64,000 nucleotides of DNA from Bacteroidales bacterium. Its GTDB lineage: Bacteria; Bacteroidota; Bacteroidia; Bacteroidales; UBA932. The notes beneath the pieces are model-generated. The model was not told where the DNA came from. It made no database searches and saw only the letters and a list, made by a program, of their open reading frames with translations. Location of the stretch: NCBI GenBank assembly GCA_017962925.1, contig JAGCUK010000069.1, forward strand, positions 1 to 64,000, given 5' to 3'. Of the stretch, positions 8,700 through 20,552 are shown piece by piece. Position 1 is the stretch's first letter. Each line of letters opens with the position of its first letter. Position numbers and translations under genes: made by a program.

Positions 8700-11428
8700 T
8701 TCAGAACAATATTGACAATTCTTCCGGGAACGACTATGACTTTGACTATACTCTGCTCTCCAACCCATTTCGCGGTCTGCTCCATGGCACGGACCTGCGC
8801 TTCCACCTCGGCAGGGGCTGCGCTCTTGGGCATATCCACCGTAAACCTCATCTTGCCGTTGAAGGACACGGGATAAGTTACGCTGTCCTCGACAGTAAGA
8901 GATGCATTGTACTCGGGGAAGGATGCTACTGTCACGCTGGTATTATGCCCCAGCTTCTCCCAAAGCTCTTCCGCGATGTGCGGTGCGAAGGGGCAAAGCA
9001 ACACCACGAGAGGCTCCAGCACTTCGCGGGAGCAGCACTTGAGGTCCGTAAGCTCATTCACCGCGATCATGAATGCACTGATGGTGGTATTGTAGGAGAA
9101 GGCCTCTATATCCTCCTGCTCCTTCCCTATCAGCTTGTGCAGAGCCTTCAACTCGGCGGGAGATGCAGGTTTGTCGCTCACCAGGAAGTTATCCCTGTCG
9201 AAATACAGGCGCCAGAACTTGCGCAGGAACCTGTTCACACCATCGATTCCCTTGGTATCCCAGGGCTTGCTCTGCTCCACTGGACCGAGGAACATTTCGT
9301 AAAGCCTCAGAGTATCGGCACCGTAGGTCTCGCAGATATCGTCCGGATTCACTACGTTGTACATGCTCTTACTCATCTTCTCCACGGCCCATCCGCAGAT
9401 GTATTCTCCGTTTTCGAGGATGAATTCGGCATCGTTATACTCCGGTCTCCAGGCTTTGAAGGCCTCGAGATCAAGCTTGTCGTTACGTACGATGTTGATA
9501 TCCACGTGGATTTCGGTGGTCTCGTATTTGTCCTTCAGGCCGAGCGACACAAACTTGTTGGTGCCGACCACCCTGTAGACGAAGTTGGAGCGGCCCTGGA
9601 TCATTCCCTGGTTGACCAGCTTGCGGAAAGGTTCATCCTCGCACACATAGCCGAGGTCGTAGAGGAACTTGTTCCAGAAGCGGGAATAGATCAGGTGTCC
9701 GGTAGCATGCTCGGTGCCACCCACATAAAGATCCACATTCCTCCAGTATTTATCCGCCGCCGCACTCACCAACTCCTCGGAATTGTGAGGATCCATATAA
9801 CGGAGGTAGTAGGCGCTGGAGCCGGCGAAACCGGGCATGGTGCTGGTCTCTATGGGATGACCATTGTAATTCCAGTCCTTCGCGCGGGCAAGGGGCGCCT
9901 CGCCGTTCTTGGACTTGTAAGATTCAATCTCAGGCAGCTCCAGGGGCAGTTCATCGTCCGGAATTGGAGTTGCAATTCCATCCTTATAGTAGATGGGGAA
10001 AGGCTCTCCCCAGTAGCGCTGGCGGGAGAAGATGGCATCGCGCAGGCGGTAGTTGGTCTTGCGCCGGCCGAGCCCGTGGGCTTCCACATAATCCTTGGCG
10101 GCCTCGATCGCCTCCTTTACGTTCATCCCGTTCAGGAAACCGGAGTTGATCATTATTCCCTCCTTGGCGTCGAAACTCTGCTCGCTCACGTCCGCACCTT
10201 CGATGAGGGGGATGATGGGCAGGCCAAACTTCTTGGCGAAGGCATAGTCGCGGCTGTCGTGCGCCGGAACTGCCATGATGGCACCGGTACCATAGCCTGC
10301 GAGCACATACTCAGATATCCAGATGGGCACTTTCTCTCCGGTGAGAGGATTGATGCCGTATGAGCCGGCGAATACGCCCGTCACGGATTTGGTTTCGGCG
10401 ATACGCTCACGTTCGGTCTTCTTCTTGACTTCCTTGATATATGCCTCTACGGCTGCCTTCTGTTCGGGAGTCGTGAGTTCATCCACCAGCTCACTCTCGG
10501 GAGCCAACACCATGAAGGTCACGCCGAACACGGTGTCCGCGCGGGTAGTGAAGATGGTGATGGGCTTATGGACATCTCCGCAAACGGTATCGAATACCAT
10601 CTCGGTGCCCTCGCTGCGCCCTATCCAGTTGCGCTGCATCTCCTTGAGGGAATCCGTCCAGTCCAGGTTTTCGAGACTGTCCAGAAGCCTGCCTGCATAA
10701 GCAGACACACGCAGTTGCCACTGCGTCATCTTCTTCTGCTCCACGGGGAAGCCGCCGCGCACCGAAAGCCCGTCCTTAACCTCGTCATTGGCAAGCACGG
10801 TGCCCAGGCCTTCGCACCAGTTGACAGATGTTTCTCCCTGATATGCAATGCGATAGCGCATCAGGATTTCGGACCTCTGCTTGGCCGAAGCTTTCTTCCA
10901 GATTTCGGGTGTTATGTCGTCGTAGCCGGTGCTTTCGAACTTTGCGATCAGCTCATTGATGGGGCGGGCCTTGTCCATTTCCGGATCGTACCAGCTCTTG
11001 AACATGCGCAGGAATGCCCACTGAGTCCACTTGTAGTAGTCGGGGTCGCAGGTGCGGAAGGAACGGTCCCAGTCGAAAGAGAAGCCGATGCGGTCCAGCT
11101 GACTGCGATAGCGGGCCACGTTTTCGGTAGTGGTCTTCTCGGGATGCTGGCCGGTCTGGATGGCATACTGCTCCGCGGGCAGCCCGAAAGCGTCGTATCC
11201 CATGGGATGCAGCACATTGAAGCACTTCAGGCGCTTGTAGCGGGCATAGATGTCGCTGGCGATATATCCCAGCGGATGCCCCACGTGAAGCCCTGCCCCG
11301 GAAGGGTAAGGGAACATGTCCAGAAAATAGAACTTGGGCTTGGAGGGGTCCTCAGCGGTCTTGTAGGTCTTCTCCTCCGCCCAACGCTTCTGCCATTTCT
11401 TCTCAATCTTTCTGAAATCGTAATCCAT
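8696..11428 (-). CDS. leuS: Leucyl-tRNA synthetase
   Basis: 910 residues. It charges tRNA-Leu with leucine. It is a class I synthetase with the HIGH motif as HVGH (residues 48-51) and KMSKS in [11 protein letters not shown] near residue 655. The inserted CP1 editing domain is recognisable around residues 230-420 by its [13 protein letters not shown] segment and its [19 protein letters not shown] stretch. The C-terminal anticodon-binding domain is complete. It sits in the middle of a five-gene operon: 4 nt after the M28-like/TonB gene and overlapping the first YitT gene by ATGA. The link to these neighbours looks like shared transcription, not pathway. Confidence 0.97.
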   Translation of the reverse strand: MDYDFRKIEKKWQKRWAEEKTYKTAEDPSKPKFYFLDMFPYPSGAGLHVGHPLGYIASDIYARYKRLKCFNVLHPMGYDAFGLPAEQYAIQTGQHPEKTTTENVARYRSQLDRIGFSFDWDRSFRTCDPDYYKWTQWAFLRMFKSWYDPEMDKARPINELIAKFESTGYDDITPEIWKKASAKQRSEILMRYRIAYQGETSVNWCEGLGTVLANDEVKDGLSVRGGFPVEQKKMTQWQLRVSAYAGRLLDSLENLDWTDSLKEMQRNWIGRSEGTEMVFDTVCGDVHKPITIFTTRADTVFGVTFMVLAPESELVDELTTPEQKAAVEAYIKEVKKKTERERIAETKSVTGVFAGSYGINPLTGEKVPIWISEYVLAGYGTGAIMAVPAHDSRDYAFAKKFGLPIIPLIEGADVSEQSFDAKEGIMINSGFLNGMNVKEAIEAAKDYVEAHGLGRRKTNYRLRDAIFSRQRYWGEPFPIYYKDGIATPIPDDELPLELPEIESYKSKNGEAPLARAKDWNYNGHPIETSTMPGFAGSSAYYLRYMDPHNSEELVSAAADKYWRNVDLYVGGTEHATGHLIYSRFWNKFLYDLGYVCEDEPFRKLVNQGMIQGRSNFVYRVVGTNKFVSLGLKDKYETTEIHVDINIVRNDKLDLEAFKAWRPEYNDAEFILENGEYICGWAVEKMSKSMYNVVNPDDICETYGADTLRLYEMFLGPVEQSKPWDTKGIDGVNRFLRKFWRLYFDRDNFLVSDKPASPAELKALHKLIGKEQEDIEAFSYNTTISAFMIAVNELTDLKCCSREVLEPLVVLLCPFAPHIAEELWEKLGHNTSVTVASFPEYNASLTVEDSVTYPVSFNGKMRFTVDMPKSAAPAEVEAQVRAMEQTAKWVGEQSIVKVIVVPGRIVNIVLK

Positions 11429-11432
11429 ATAT

Positions 11433-12644
11433 CTATTTCTTTGCTTTTTTCAATTTGAATTCAACATAGAGCGACAGCTGGCTGCGCACGGGCTTACCGC
11501 CCATCAGCCCCGGTTTCCAGTCCGGAGAAGCCTCTATTACGCGGATGGCCTCGTTATCCAGCGAAGGATGAACCCCCTTCACTACTTCCACGTCCCTCAC
11601 TTTGCCTTTCTCGTCTATCACGAAACTTACCAGCACCCTGCCGCGGATGCCGTTGTCTATCGCATACTGGGGATATCTGAGATACACATATACCCAGCGG
11701 CTGAGGAAGAAGGAGGGATCCGACACTCCGAAGAACGTGGGTTTGGTATCGCAATCCCCGAATGCCACCAGCGGAGTTCCGGAAGGATCCGTATCAGGCT
11801 TGAACCTGGGCGCGGGGCCGTTCGCCAGCGAGAGACTGAAATTGTAGAGATACTCGCACTGGCGGCTCATTTCGTCGTATTCCATCGCATCCGTGCCGCT
11901 CCGGTAGATTTTGCCGGGCTCGGCGGTGGTGAAGAATATCGAAGGGATTTCCTTTGCGTAGAAGGATCTGTGGTCGGAACTTGCAGGCTCGGAAGTGGTT
12001 ATTTCCGGACGGACAGGCTGCAGAGTGGTCGCAAGGGCATTCACTATATGATTCATATCCGCATTCGATGCAGAATATGCATACAGCCCGCGATTGGGGT
12101 TGTCGAAAAGATCCAGATTGACATATGCATCTATCCGGCCCACCTCCGGGAAGGCGCGGTTCAGGAAATACCACGAACCCGCGCAGGCCTCTTCCTCTCC
12201 GCCGAACGCCGCGATTATCACGGAACGCTGGAGCAGCACCTTATTGGTGTTCAGCTTTTCTGCAAGATTCAGCAGCACGGTGAGCCCGGAAGCATTGTTG
12301 CTTGCCAGGCGGGCGCCGATGACTATATAGCGGGTGTGCAGCTGCCTGCCGTATCCGGGAATCCAGCCTATCACATTGCGGAAAGTAGTGGTATCGCCAC
12401 TTTCCCGCCTGATGCCGAAGGATGTATAGTCGGAGCTCTCGTAGAGATCCACTCCCCTTCCCGCCAGACTGCGGGAAACAAAATCAGCCAGCGCATCCTC
12501 ACCTTTAAGCGCCGCCAGAGAATCCGCCGTAGCGCGGAAACTCATCGCTTCTTCGCTGGCGAACAAATCATTATAGCCCTGGGCTCCGGCCGACAGAGCG
12601 ATGAATAAAGTGCAGATAAAAAGAGTTAATCGCTTCATTGTCAT
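11433..12644 (-). CDS. M28 peptidase-like protein fused to a TonB C-terminal domain
   Basis: 403 residues; signal peptide 1-21 (ends SAGAQ). Residues about 55-275 resemble the M28 zinc aminopeptidase fold: IVIGA (107-111), NNASG (116-120), a [10 protein letters not shown] block (148-157), NLD (176-178) and SDHRSF (223-228). The usual first ligand motif (His-x-Asp) is missing, with R112 where His is expected, and the usual Asp-Asn of the second motif is Asn-Asn, so hydrolysis is doubtful. Residues about 315-398 form a TonB C-terminal domain ([15 protein letters not shown], then a WKPG and GKPV block). The start overlaps the SPOR gene stop (ATGA); an in-frame ATG two codons later is an alternative. 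Probably a periplasmic binding or adaptor protein; role unknown. Confidence 0.72.
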   Translation of the reverse strand: MTMKRLTLFICTLFIALSAGAQGYNDLFASEEAMSFRATADSLAALKGEDALADFVSRSLAGRGVDLYESSDYTSFGIRRESGDTTTFRNVIGWIPGYGRQLHTRYIVIGARLASNNASGLTVLLNLAEKLNTNKVLLQRSVIIAAFGGEEEACAGSWYFLNRAFPEVGRIDAYVNLDLFDNPNRGLYAYSASNADMNHIVNALATTLQPVRPEITTSEPASSDHRSFYAKEIPSIFFTTAEPGKIYRSGTDAMEYDEMSRQCEYLYNFSLSLANGPAPRFKPDTDPSGTPLVAFGDCDTKPTFFGVSDPSFFLSRWVYVYLRYPQYAIDNGIRGRVLVSFVIDEKGKVRDVEVVKGVHPSLDNEAIRVIEASPDWKPGLMGGKPVRSQLSLYVEFKLKKAKK

Positions 12645-13165
12645 TCATTTACAAGAATCCATACATCCTTGGGGCAGAACTGTTCGCTCCGCACCTTCTG
12701 GAGATTATCCCATAAATGTGCCAAAGAATCGGTGCCGGCGGCTCCCACGGCGGTAAATCCGTTTCCGTAGGGGATCTTTTCGACTTCATAACCGGCAGCG
12801 GTAATTTTGGAAGCCAGCCAGTTGGCATTGTCGGCGTTGGAGAAAGCACCGACTATGATGTAGTAGCGTTTGTTGAGTTTGAGGGTGTTCACCCTACGAA
12901 GACTCGAGGCGGAAAGCAGCATCTCTCCGGAATCTTTGATCTTGTCCAGCAGGGCGAGAGAGTCGGCCTTGGCCTTCTCTATGCGGCTCAGAGAGTCCAT
13001 ACGGGCCTGATGTGCCGCTTCTTCGCGCTGGATCAGCTCCCGCTTGGCGGCAATCTCGTCCGATGTGGGCCTGCCGGCCAGTCTGCGGAAAGAATCGCAG
13101 CCCTGAAGCACTCCGAGAGCGAGGGCGGCGAGCAGAATTCCAGAAATGAACCTTCCTTTTATCAT
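12641..13165 (-). CDS. SPOR-domain lipoprotein
   Basis: 174 residues. A lipoprotein signal ends at LQGC (Cys23), predicting an outer-membrane or periplasmic lipoprotein. A charged coiled-coil-like stretch covers about 36-75. A SPOR domain covers about 97-172 (YYIIVGAFSNADNANWLASK, then VGAAGTDSLAHLWDNL). SPOR domains bind denuded septal peptidoglycan, so a division-site or envelope role is likely. It is the first gene of the operon leading to leuS and the YitT pair, with its own promoter only 6 nt upstream of the ATG. Confidence 0.85.
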   Translation of the reverse strand: MIKGRFISGILLAALALGVLQGCDSFRRLAGRPTSDEIAAKRELIQREEAAHQARMDSLSRIEKAKADSLALLDKIKDSGEMLLSASSLRRVNTLKLNKRYYIIVGAFSNADNANWLASKITAAGYEVEKIPYGNGFTAVGAAGTDSLAHLWDNLQKVRSEQFCPKDVWILVNE

Positions 13166-13171
13166 AACTTA

Positions 13172-13179
13172 CAAATATA
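13172..13179 (-). promoter_or_regulatory. -7 promoter box of the SPOR-leuS-YitT operon
   Basis: Minus strand TATATTTG, an exact TAnnTTTG match, ending 6 nt before the ATG at 13165. This predicts a leaderless or nearly leaderless mRNA. Confidence 0.65.
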
Positions 13180-13189
13180 GTTAAAACTG

Positions 13190-14128
13190 TCAGTCCTGAG
13201 CATCGAAGGCCTTCACTATTTTGCTGACCAGAGGATGCCGGACAATGTCGCGGTCGTCGAAGAAAATGGTGGATACTCCCTTCAGATTTTTCACCAGATC
13301 TATCCCCTTCAGCAGCCCTGAATCCTCCTTGCGGGGCAGGTCTATCTGGGTGGCATCGCCAGTGACAATGAACTTGGCATTGGTACCCATCCTCGTAAGA
13401 AACATCTTCAACTGCCCCATATTGGTGTTCTGGGCCTCGTCCAGGATAACGCAGGCGCCGTCCAGGGTGCGGCCGCGCATGTACGCCAGCGGAGCGATCT
13501 GTATGGTTCCTCCGGCGATGAATTCCTGCAGCTTGCGGGAGGGAATCATATCCCCCAGCGCATCATACAGCGGCTGGAGATAGGGATCCAGCTTGTCTTT
13601 AAGGTCTCCCGGGAGGAATCCCAGGCGCTCCCCTGCCTCCACCGCCGGACGGGTGAGGATGATGCGGCGCACCTCGCGGTTTTTGAGGGCGCGCACCGCC
13701 AGGGCGATGGCGATGTAGGTTTTACCGGTGCCGGCAGGGCCTACCGCAAAAAGAAGGTCATTGTTGAAGTATGCCTTCACCATCTTCTCCTGGTTGGCAT
13801 TGCGGGCGCGGATGGCTTTCCCTTCATTGGTATGCACTATCACCGCATTTCCGTGCTCCGCCAGCACCGAAGATGACGAACGCCCGGCGAAGAGGTCCTC
13901 GACGTCGTAAACCGTCAGATTCAACTTGTGCTTGCGGATGGATACGAGTTGGGCGAACTTGGCCTCGAAGTCATTGATCTTGGCCTCGTCCCCCTCTATC
14001 TGGATCTCATTACCCTTGCCGGAAACCTCCAGGCCGGGATAATAGGTGCAGAATTCATTGAGAATGCGGTTTCCCGGGCCCAGTATGCTTACCGGGTCGG
14101 TAGTGTCCAATGTGATGGTTTTCTTCAT
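13190..14128 (-). CDS. PhoH family ATPase
   Basis: 312 residues. It has an N-terminal KH-like segment (about 1-65), then a P-loop ATPase with Walker A GPAGTGKT (130-137), a Walker B-type CVILDEAQNT stretch, and the PhoH-typical GDATQIDLP motif. PhoH proteins are cytoplasmic nucleotidases linked to RNA metabolism and phosphate starvation; the exact role is unsettled. The start overlaps the CapA stop by ATGA, making it the last gene of the gyrA-TPR-CapA-PhoH run. The symbol phoH or ybeZ could be used, but I leave it blank because the family is broad. Confidence 0.92.
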   Translation of the reverse strand: MKKTITLDTTDPVSILGPGNRILNEFCTYYPGLEVSGKGNEIQIEGDEAKINDFEAKFAQLVSIRKHKLNLTVYDVEDLFAGRSSSSVLAEHGNAVIVHTNEGKAIRARNANQEKMVKAYFNNDLLFAVGPAGTGKTYIAIALAVRALKNREVRRIILTRPAVEAGERLGFLPGDLKDKLDPYLQPLYDALGDMIPSRKLQEFIAGGTIQIAPLAYMRGRTLDGACVILDEAQNTNMGQLKMFLTRMGTNAKFIVTGDATQIDLPRKEDSGLLKGIDLVKNLKGVSTIFFDDRDIVRHPLVSKIVKAFDAQD

Positions 14129-15066
14129 TCTATTCCAGTGACTTTCTTGACTCTTGCCAGAGTCTCAGTCATATTGTCGTAATCTGTCTTGTCCAGCCAG
14201 TCGTCCCTCCGCCCCAACTGCTCCTCAACCACGACCGTGCGGAAGTTGTCCGTCTTTTTCCCGGGCAGGGTGCACCAGAGGAAATGCAGTTCAGGACCGA
14301 GCAGAGCCTTCTCCCCACTGCCCTTCTGCCTTACCAGACGAAGCACCACAGCCAGTTCCAGGCGGGTGTTGGGCGCGCTCATATTGGAAACTGCGTTCCC
14401 CAGGGAATATACCACAGGCACGTTCTTGATATGTGTGGTATCCTGCACCACGTGAGGATGAGCCCCGATTATGGCATCAGCCCCCTGCTCCACCAGCCAT
14501 TCCGCCCATTCCTGCTGCGAGGCATTGTGTTTGAGCACGTATTCCTCGCCCCAGTGAGGCAGCACGATAACAAAATCCGCATTCTCGCGGGCCCGTTTCA
14601 TCTGCCTGCCGATCTCTTCCCTGTTCATGCGGCTCACCTTGGGATACTCCCGGGCGGCCCCCTTGTTGGTGCCGTAGGTGAAGTTCACCAGCGCGATCCG
14701 TATGCCCTTCACGGGCACGATCAGCGGATTGTTCTGCAGATACTGGGTCTCATCCAGCCCGCTGCCGGAAAAGCGGTCATATTGTTTCAAAGTACGTTCC
14801 AGCCCCTCTGATCCCTTATCCAGGATGTGATTGTTTGCAGTCAGGAGCACATCCACTCCTGCATCCAGAATACTGGAAAGATAGCCGTCCGGAGCGCTGA
14901 ATGCGGGGTACCCGGTAAAGGGTGGCCCCGCAAGCGTAAACTCAGCATTGGCTATCGCCAGGTCCGCATCCGAAAGAAGCGGCTTCAGATCTGCCAGGAA
15001 TAACGAGTGATCGTATTGCAGCTGCTTCGTGTGCATCATCACATCTCCGATGATGCAAATACTCAC
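14125..15066 (-). CDS. CapA family (PGA_cap) metallophosphatase-like protein
   Basis: 313 residues from a GTG at 15066. It has the CapA/PgsA calcineurin-like fold: GDVMMH near the N-terminus, LLTANNHILDKG, FVIVLPHWGEEY and ADAIIGAHPHVVQ, which carry the metal-binding Asp, Asn and His residues of the family. The family includes poly-gamma-glutamate synthesis proteins, but most members, including lone copies like this, are uncharacterised. The N-terminus is odd: the frame is open upstream only to the TPR stop (TGA, 15094), and the 9 codons between would read as the tail of a signal peptide (small residues, then Ala-Ala-Asp). No full signal peptide can be encoded. Overlaps phoH by ATGA. Confidence 0.83.
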   Translation of the reverse strand: MSICIIGDVMMHTKQLQYDHSLFLADLKPLLSDADLAIANAEFTLAGPPFTGYPAFSAPDGYLSSILDAGVDVLLTANNHILDKGSEGLERTLKQYDRFSGSGLDETQYLQNNPLIVPVKGIRIALVNFTYGTNKGAAREYPKVSRMNREEIGRQMKRARENADFVIVLPHWGEEYVLKHNASQQEWAEWLVEQGADAIIGAHPHVVQDTTHIKNVPVVYSLGNAVSNMSAPNTRLELAVVLRLVRQKGSGEKALLGPELHFLWCTLPGKKTDNFRTVVVEEQLGRRDDWLDKTDYDNMTETLARVKKVTGIE

Positions 15067-15093
15067 TGTGTCGGCTGCAGCTACGCCTGCACT

Positions 15094-16413
15094 TCATTTC
15101 CCGCTGGCAACTACCTCGCTGAACTTCTCGTATTTAGCCTGATACTCAGGATCGTCGCGGAAACGGAAGCAGGCGTTCTTGATATATTCGGCGATGGTCA
15201 GCTTGATCTCCTTATCCTTGGAGACCTCGTATGCCTTCTCGAAAGGAATGATGGCATCCTTGAGGGTCTTGTCGTACTCCTGCACGAGAGCCTCGTACTT
15301 CCTGTCGTCCATTTCGAAGGAAGCCTTCTCCTGAACCTCGACAGCGTGATTGTAGAGATACACACCCTTGCCGATGTAGCCATACTCGTAGTCGGGATTG
15401 ATCTCGCCGCAGTGGTCGTATGCTGCAAAAGCCTCTTCCACCTGAGGAGGATCCATCTTGAGGCGGATATTGCCTTCCACGTACCAGAGGGATGCATTGT
15501 TGGGCTCATTGGCCTTCGCCACGTCGAGAAGCTCGAAGAGACGATCGGTGCTGCCACCGGAAGTGGTGTAGTAGTTGATCAGGCCGATAAGGATGCTCTG
15601 GCTCTTAGGATAGTTCACGAAACCTTCCTCGAGATACTTGACGGAGAGTTCCTTGTCCCCTTCCTTCTCAGCGAGGGTGGAAAGACGTGCATACACGTCG
15701 CCGTCGTCGCCATAATAATTATGGTCAAGGCACTTCAGGAAGTAAGTCTTCGCCCTGTCGGTGTTGCCTGCGATCCAGGCGGTAAGACCGGCATTGTAAA
15801 GTGCGTTGGTATCCAACTGTGCGAAAGGAGCGATCTCAGAAACTGCAGCAGCCTCACCGAAGAGCTCGGAAGACTTGGTATAGTCCTGGAGCTGATATGC
15901 AGCGACAGCATCGTTGGAATACTTGTCGTGGATATTGCTGATGAACTCTGCGATTTCCTTGGTCTTCTTGCCCTTGACATCAAGCTCGTGAGCCTTCTGG
16001 AAGGCCTTGACGGCCTCGCCGAGAGGATTCTCGACTGCGGGCTTGGTGGTCACGATAGAAGAGACCTTGCCACCTGAAAAGTAGTAGTCGGCGGTCTCGA
16101 AGTGCTGAACGGTCATAGGCTGACCCTGAACCTCGACAGTCTCGACACTCAGGGGCTTTACGCCCGCCATGAGGAGTGCCAGGTCGGCCTCGGCAGCGCC
16201 GATGTAGCCATTACCCTGCACTACGTTATATGCGTCCACGTAGGTCTGGCCGAGTTTCAGCCAGGTTGCCATATTGGCAGCTTTCTTTTCGTTGAGAGTT
16301 GCAGCCTTTGCGGCAGCGACTTTCTTTGCAGCAGCCTCAGCGTCCTTTGCCTGCTGTGCGTTTGCAACCTGGAACGATGCCAGAAGTGCAAGTGCGAAAA
16401 TAATCTTTTTCAT
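15094..16413 (-). CDS. Secreted TPR-repeat protein
   Basis: 439 residues. Signal peptide 1-19 (ends VANAQ), then an Ala/Lys-rich helical stretch (22-48). Several TPR-like helical pairs follow across about 145-435, for example AKTYFLKCLDHNYYG and KYLEEGFVNYPKSQ. It is probably a periplasmic scaffold protein. It is 18 nt downstream of gyrA and directly upstream of CapA. The specific function is unknown. Confidence 0.75.
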   Translation of the reverse strand: MKKIIFALALLASFQVANAQQAKDAEAAAKKVAAAKAATLNEKKAANMATWLKLGQTYVDAYNVVQGNGYIGAAEADLALLMAGVKPLSVETVEVQGQPMTVQHFETADYYFSGGKVSSIVTTKPAVENPLGEAVKAFQKAHELDVKGKKTKEIAEFISNIHDKYSNDAVAAYQLQDYTKSSELFGEAAAVSEIAPFAQLDTNALYNAGLTAWIAGNTDRAKTYFLKCLDHNYYGDDGDVYARLSTLAEKEGDKELSVKYLEEGFVNYPKSQSILIGLINYYTTSGGSTDRLFELLDVAKANEPNNASLWYVEGNIRLKMDPPQVEEAFAAYDHCGEINPDYEYGYIGKGVYLYNHAVEVQEKASFEMDDRKYEALVQEYDKTLKDAIIPFEKAYEVSKDKEIKLTIAEYIKNACFRFRDDPEYQAKYEKFSEVVASGK

Positions 16414-16431
16414 ATCAGTTAACGTTAGTAA

Positions 16432-18978
<2,547 letters not shown>

Positions 18979-19016
18979 ATTTTCTTTCTATAATTTTACG
19001 CTTGTTTATAATCACG

Positions 19017-19024
19017 CAAATTTA
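19017..19024 (-). promoter_or_regulatory. -7 promoter box of gyrA
   Basis: Minus strand TAAATTTG matches TAnnTTTG exactly and lies 38 nt before the gyrA ATG, leaving a short leader. Confidence 0.55.
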
Positions 19025-19047
19025 ACAAAAATATTCGTATAATTTGC

Positions 19048-19055
19048 TATTTTTG
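19048..19055 (+). promoter_or_regulatory. -7 promoter box of the Clp-N gene
   Basis: TATTTTTG matches TAnnTTTG, ending 22 nt before the ATG at 19078. It is back to back with the gyrA promoter, only 23 bp away on the other strand. Confidence 0.55.
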
Positions 19056-19077
19056 CAAGCAAATAACAAGCTCGAAA

Positions 19078-19602
19078 ATGAAGATTTCCAAAGAATTTGA
19101 CGCCATCGTCGGATTTGCCCGCGAAGAGGCCATGCGCACCGGCAGCTACAGCATAGAAGCCGACCATCTCTTCCTGGGAATTTTGCGTCATGGCGGCAAC
19201 TCTGCGGTGGAAGCACTGCGCTCCTGCGGCATCGATACCGCCGGCTGCAAAAGCGAGATAGATTCCTTCATTTTCCGCGAGCAGGGCATCCCCTACGGCC
19301 ATGAAGATGAGGTCCGACTGGGCCGGGAAGGGAGCAACACCGTCAGCATGGCAATCGCAGAAGCAATGTCCGAGGGCGCGGAAGAAACCGGCGCCATCCA
19401 CTTGCTGAAAGCCATCTGCAAACAGCAGGCTTGCCGCAGCAGCGAGTACCTCCGCAGGCACGGCTTCTCCGGGCAGAATCTCGGGCGCGCCGGCGGTGCC
19501 GAAAAGAAACAGGAAGAAAGCTCCGGTGCTCTTGGAAAGAAGGAGATCGCCATCCTCCTTTCCACTATCAACCTCAACACTAACAAAACTATCGTCAGCT
19601 GA
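19078..19602 (+). CDS. Stand-alone Clp N-terminal domain protein
   Basis: 174 residues. Residues about 2-145 match two Clp repeat units as found at the N-terminus of ClpC and ClpB (for example SIEADHLFLGILRHGGNSA and ETGAIHLLKAICKQQACRS). There is no AAA+ ATPase module. The last about 25 residues are polar. Clp N domains bind substrates or adaptors, so it may act as an adaptor or decoy for a Clp ATPase encoded elsewhere (inference). It diverges from gyrA, and its stop overlaps the next start by one base (TGATG). Confidence 0.82.
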   Translation: MKISKEFDAIVGFAREEAMRTGSYSIEADHLFLGILRHGGNSAVEALRSCGIDTAGCKSEIDSFIFREQGIPYGHEDEVRLGREGSNTVSMAIAEAMSEGAEETGAIHLLKAICKQQACRSSEYLRRHGFSGQNLGRAGGAEKKQEESSGALGKKEIAILLSTINLNTNKTIVS

Positions 19603-20552
19603 TGAAAAAGTTCATTCTCCTTGCCATCCTTGCAATCGCCGGAACCGCGGCATACGCCCAGCGTGCGCGCATCAACATCACCCCTTCGGGGGAATATCTC
19701 TTTGCCCAGAGAGACACCTGTCAGTTGTTCATGACGGTGTACGACCCTTCCGAGGAAAGCGACACCACTTTCGAAGGCAAGAAGAAACCCACCATCCTCT
19801 TTGCATTCGGCGGTGGTTTCATAATGGGAGACCGCAACGCCAAGGATTATCTCGGCTGGTTCCTGCGTTATAACGAAAACGGATACCGGGTCATCACCAT
19901 AGACTACAGGCTCGGGCTGAAAGGCCACGGGACGATTGGAATCAAGGACTACAATGACATCTACAATGCCGTCCAGATAGGAGTGGAAGACCTTTATTCC
20001 GCCACCGCTTTCATCATCGACAACGCCGAAGCGATGGGAGTGGATCCCTCCAATATAGTCCTCGCCGGATCATCTGCCGGGGCCATCATCGCCCTCCAGG
20101 CAGAATGGCACCTGTGCAATCGCAGCGGCCTTTCGGGCATGCTGCCGAAGGATTTCCGCTATGCGGGCGTAATGTCCTTCTCCGGGGCGATTTTCTCGCA
20201 TGAGGGAAAGATCCGCTACGCCGTAGAACCCGCCCCTACCCTTTTCTTCCACGGCACCAAAGACAATATTGTCAACTACAACAAGACGGCACTCTTCAAA
20301 ATCCGCTTCGAGGGCCCGAATGCCCTTGTGAAGGCCTACGAGAAGAACGCATACAATTATAACATTTACCGTTTCGAAGGCAACCAGCACGAGATTGCCT
20401 CGGCGTTCATCCGCACCTTCCCCGAGCAGCTCCGCTTCCTGGAAACCAACGTGATCAAGAAAGAAAAAAGGATCATCGACGCAACCGTCAACGATCCTTC
20501 GATCAAGGTCTGGAAGTTTAACTCCCTGAAGGAGATCTACCAGGGCAACTAG
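19602..20552 (+). CDS. Secreted alpha/beta-hydrolase (esterase-like)
   Basis: 316 residues. Signal peptide 1-20 (ends AAYAQ). The alpha/beta-hydrolase fold is seen with the oxyanion segment FGGGF (69-73) and nucleophile elbow GSSAG (156-160, Ser158); a likely catalytic His is in the GNQHE segment near 263. It resembles carboxylesterase/acetyl-esterase-like enzymes; the substrate is unknown. It is translationally coupled to the Clp-N gene. Its TAG stop shares the bases CTAG with the stop of the convergent nucleoside phosphorylase, so there is no intergenic space for a terminator. Confidence 0.82.
   Translation: MKKFILLAILAIAGTAAYAQRARINITPSGEYLFAQRDTCQLFMTVYDPSEESDTTFEGKKKPTILFAFGGGFIMGDRNAKDYLGWFLRYNENGYRVITIDYRLGLKGHGTIGIKDYNDIYNAVQIGVEDLYSATAFIIDNAEAMGVDPSNIVLAGSSAGAIIALQAEWHLCNRSGLSGMLPKDFRYAGVMSFSGAIFSHEGKIRYAVEPAPTLFFHGTKDNIVNYNKTALFKIRFEGPNALVKAYEKNAYNYNIYRFEGNQHEIASAFIRTFPEQLRFLETNVIKKEKRIIDATVNDPSIKVWKFNSLKEIYQGN

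Noticed and set aside
8945..10363. 472-codon open frame on the plus strand
   Set aside because: It mirrors leuS codon for codon on the opposite strand and contains no domain; a G+C-rich shadow.
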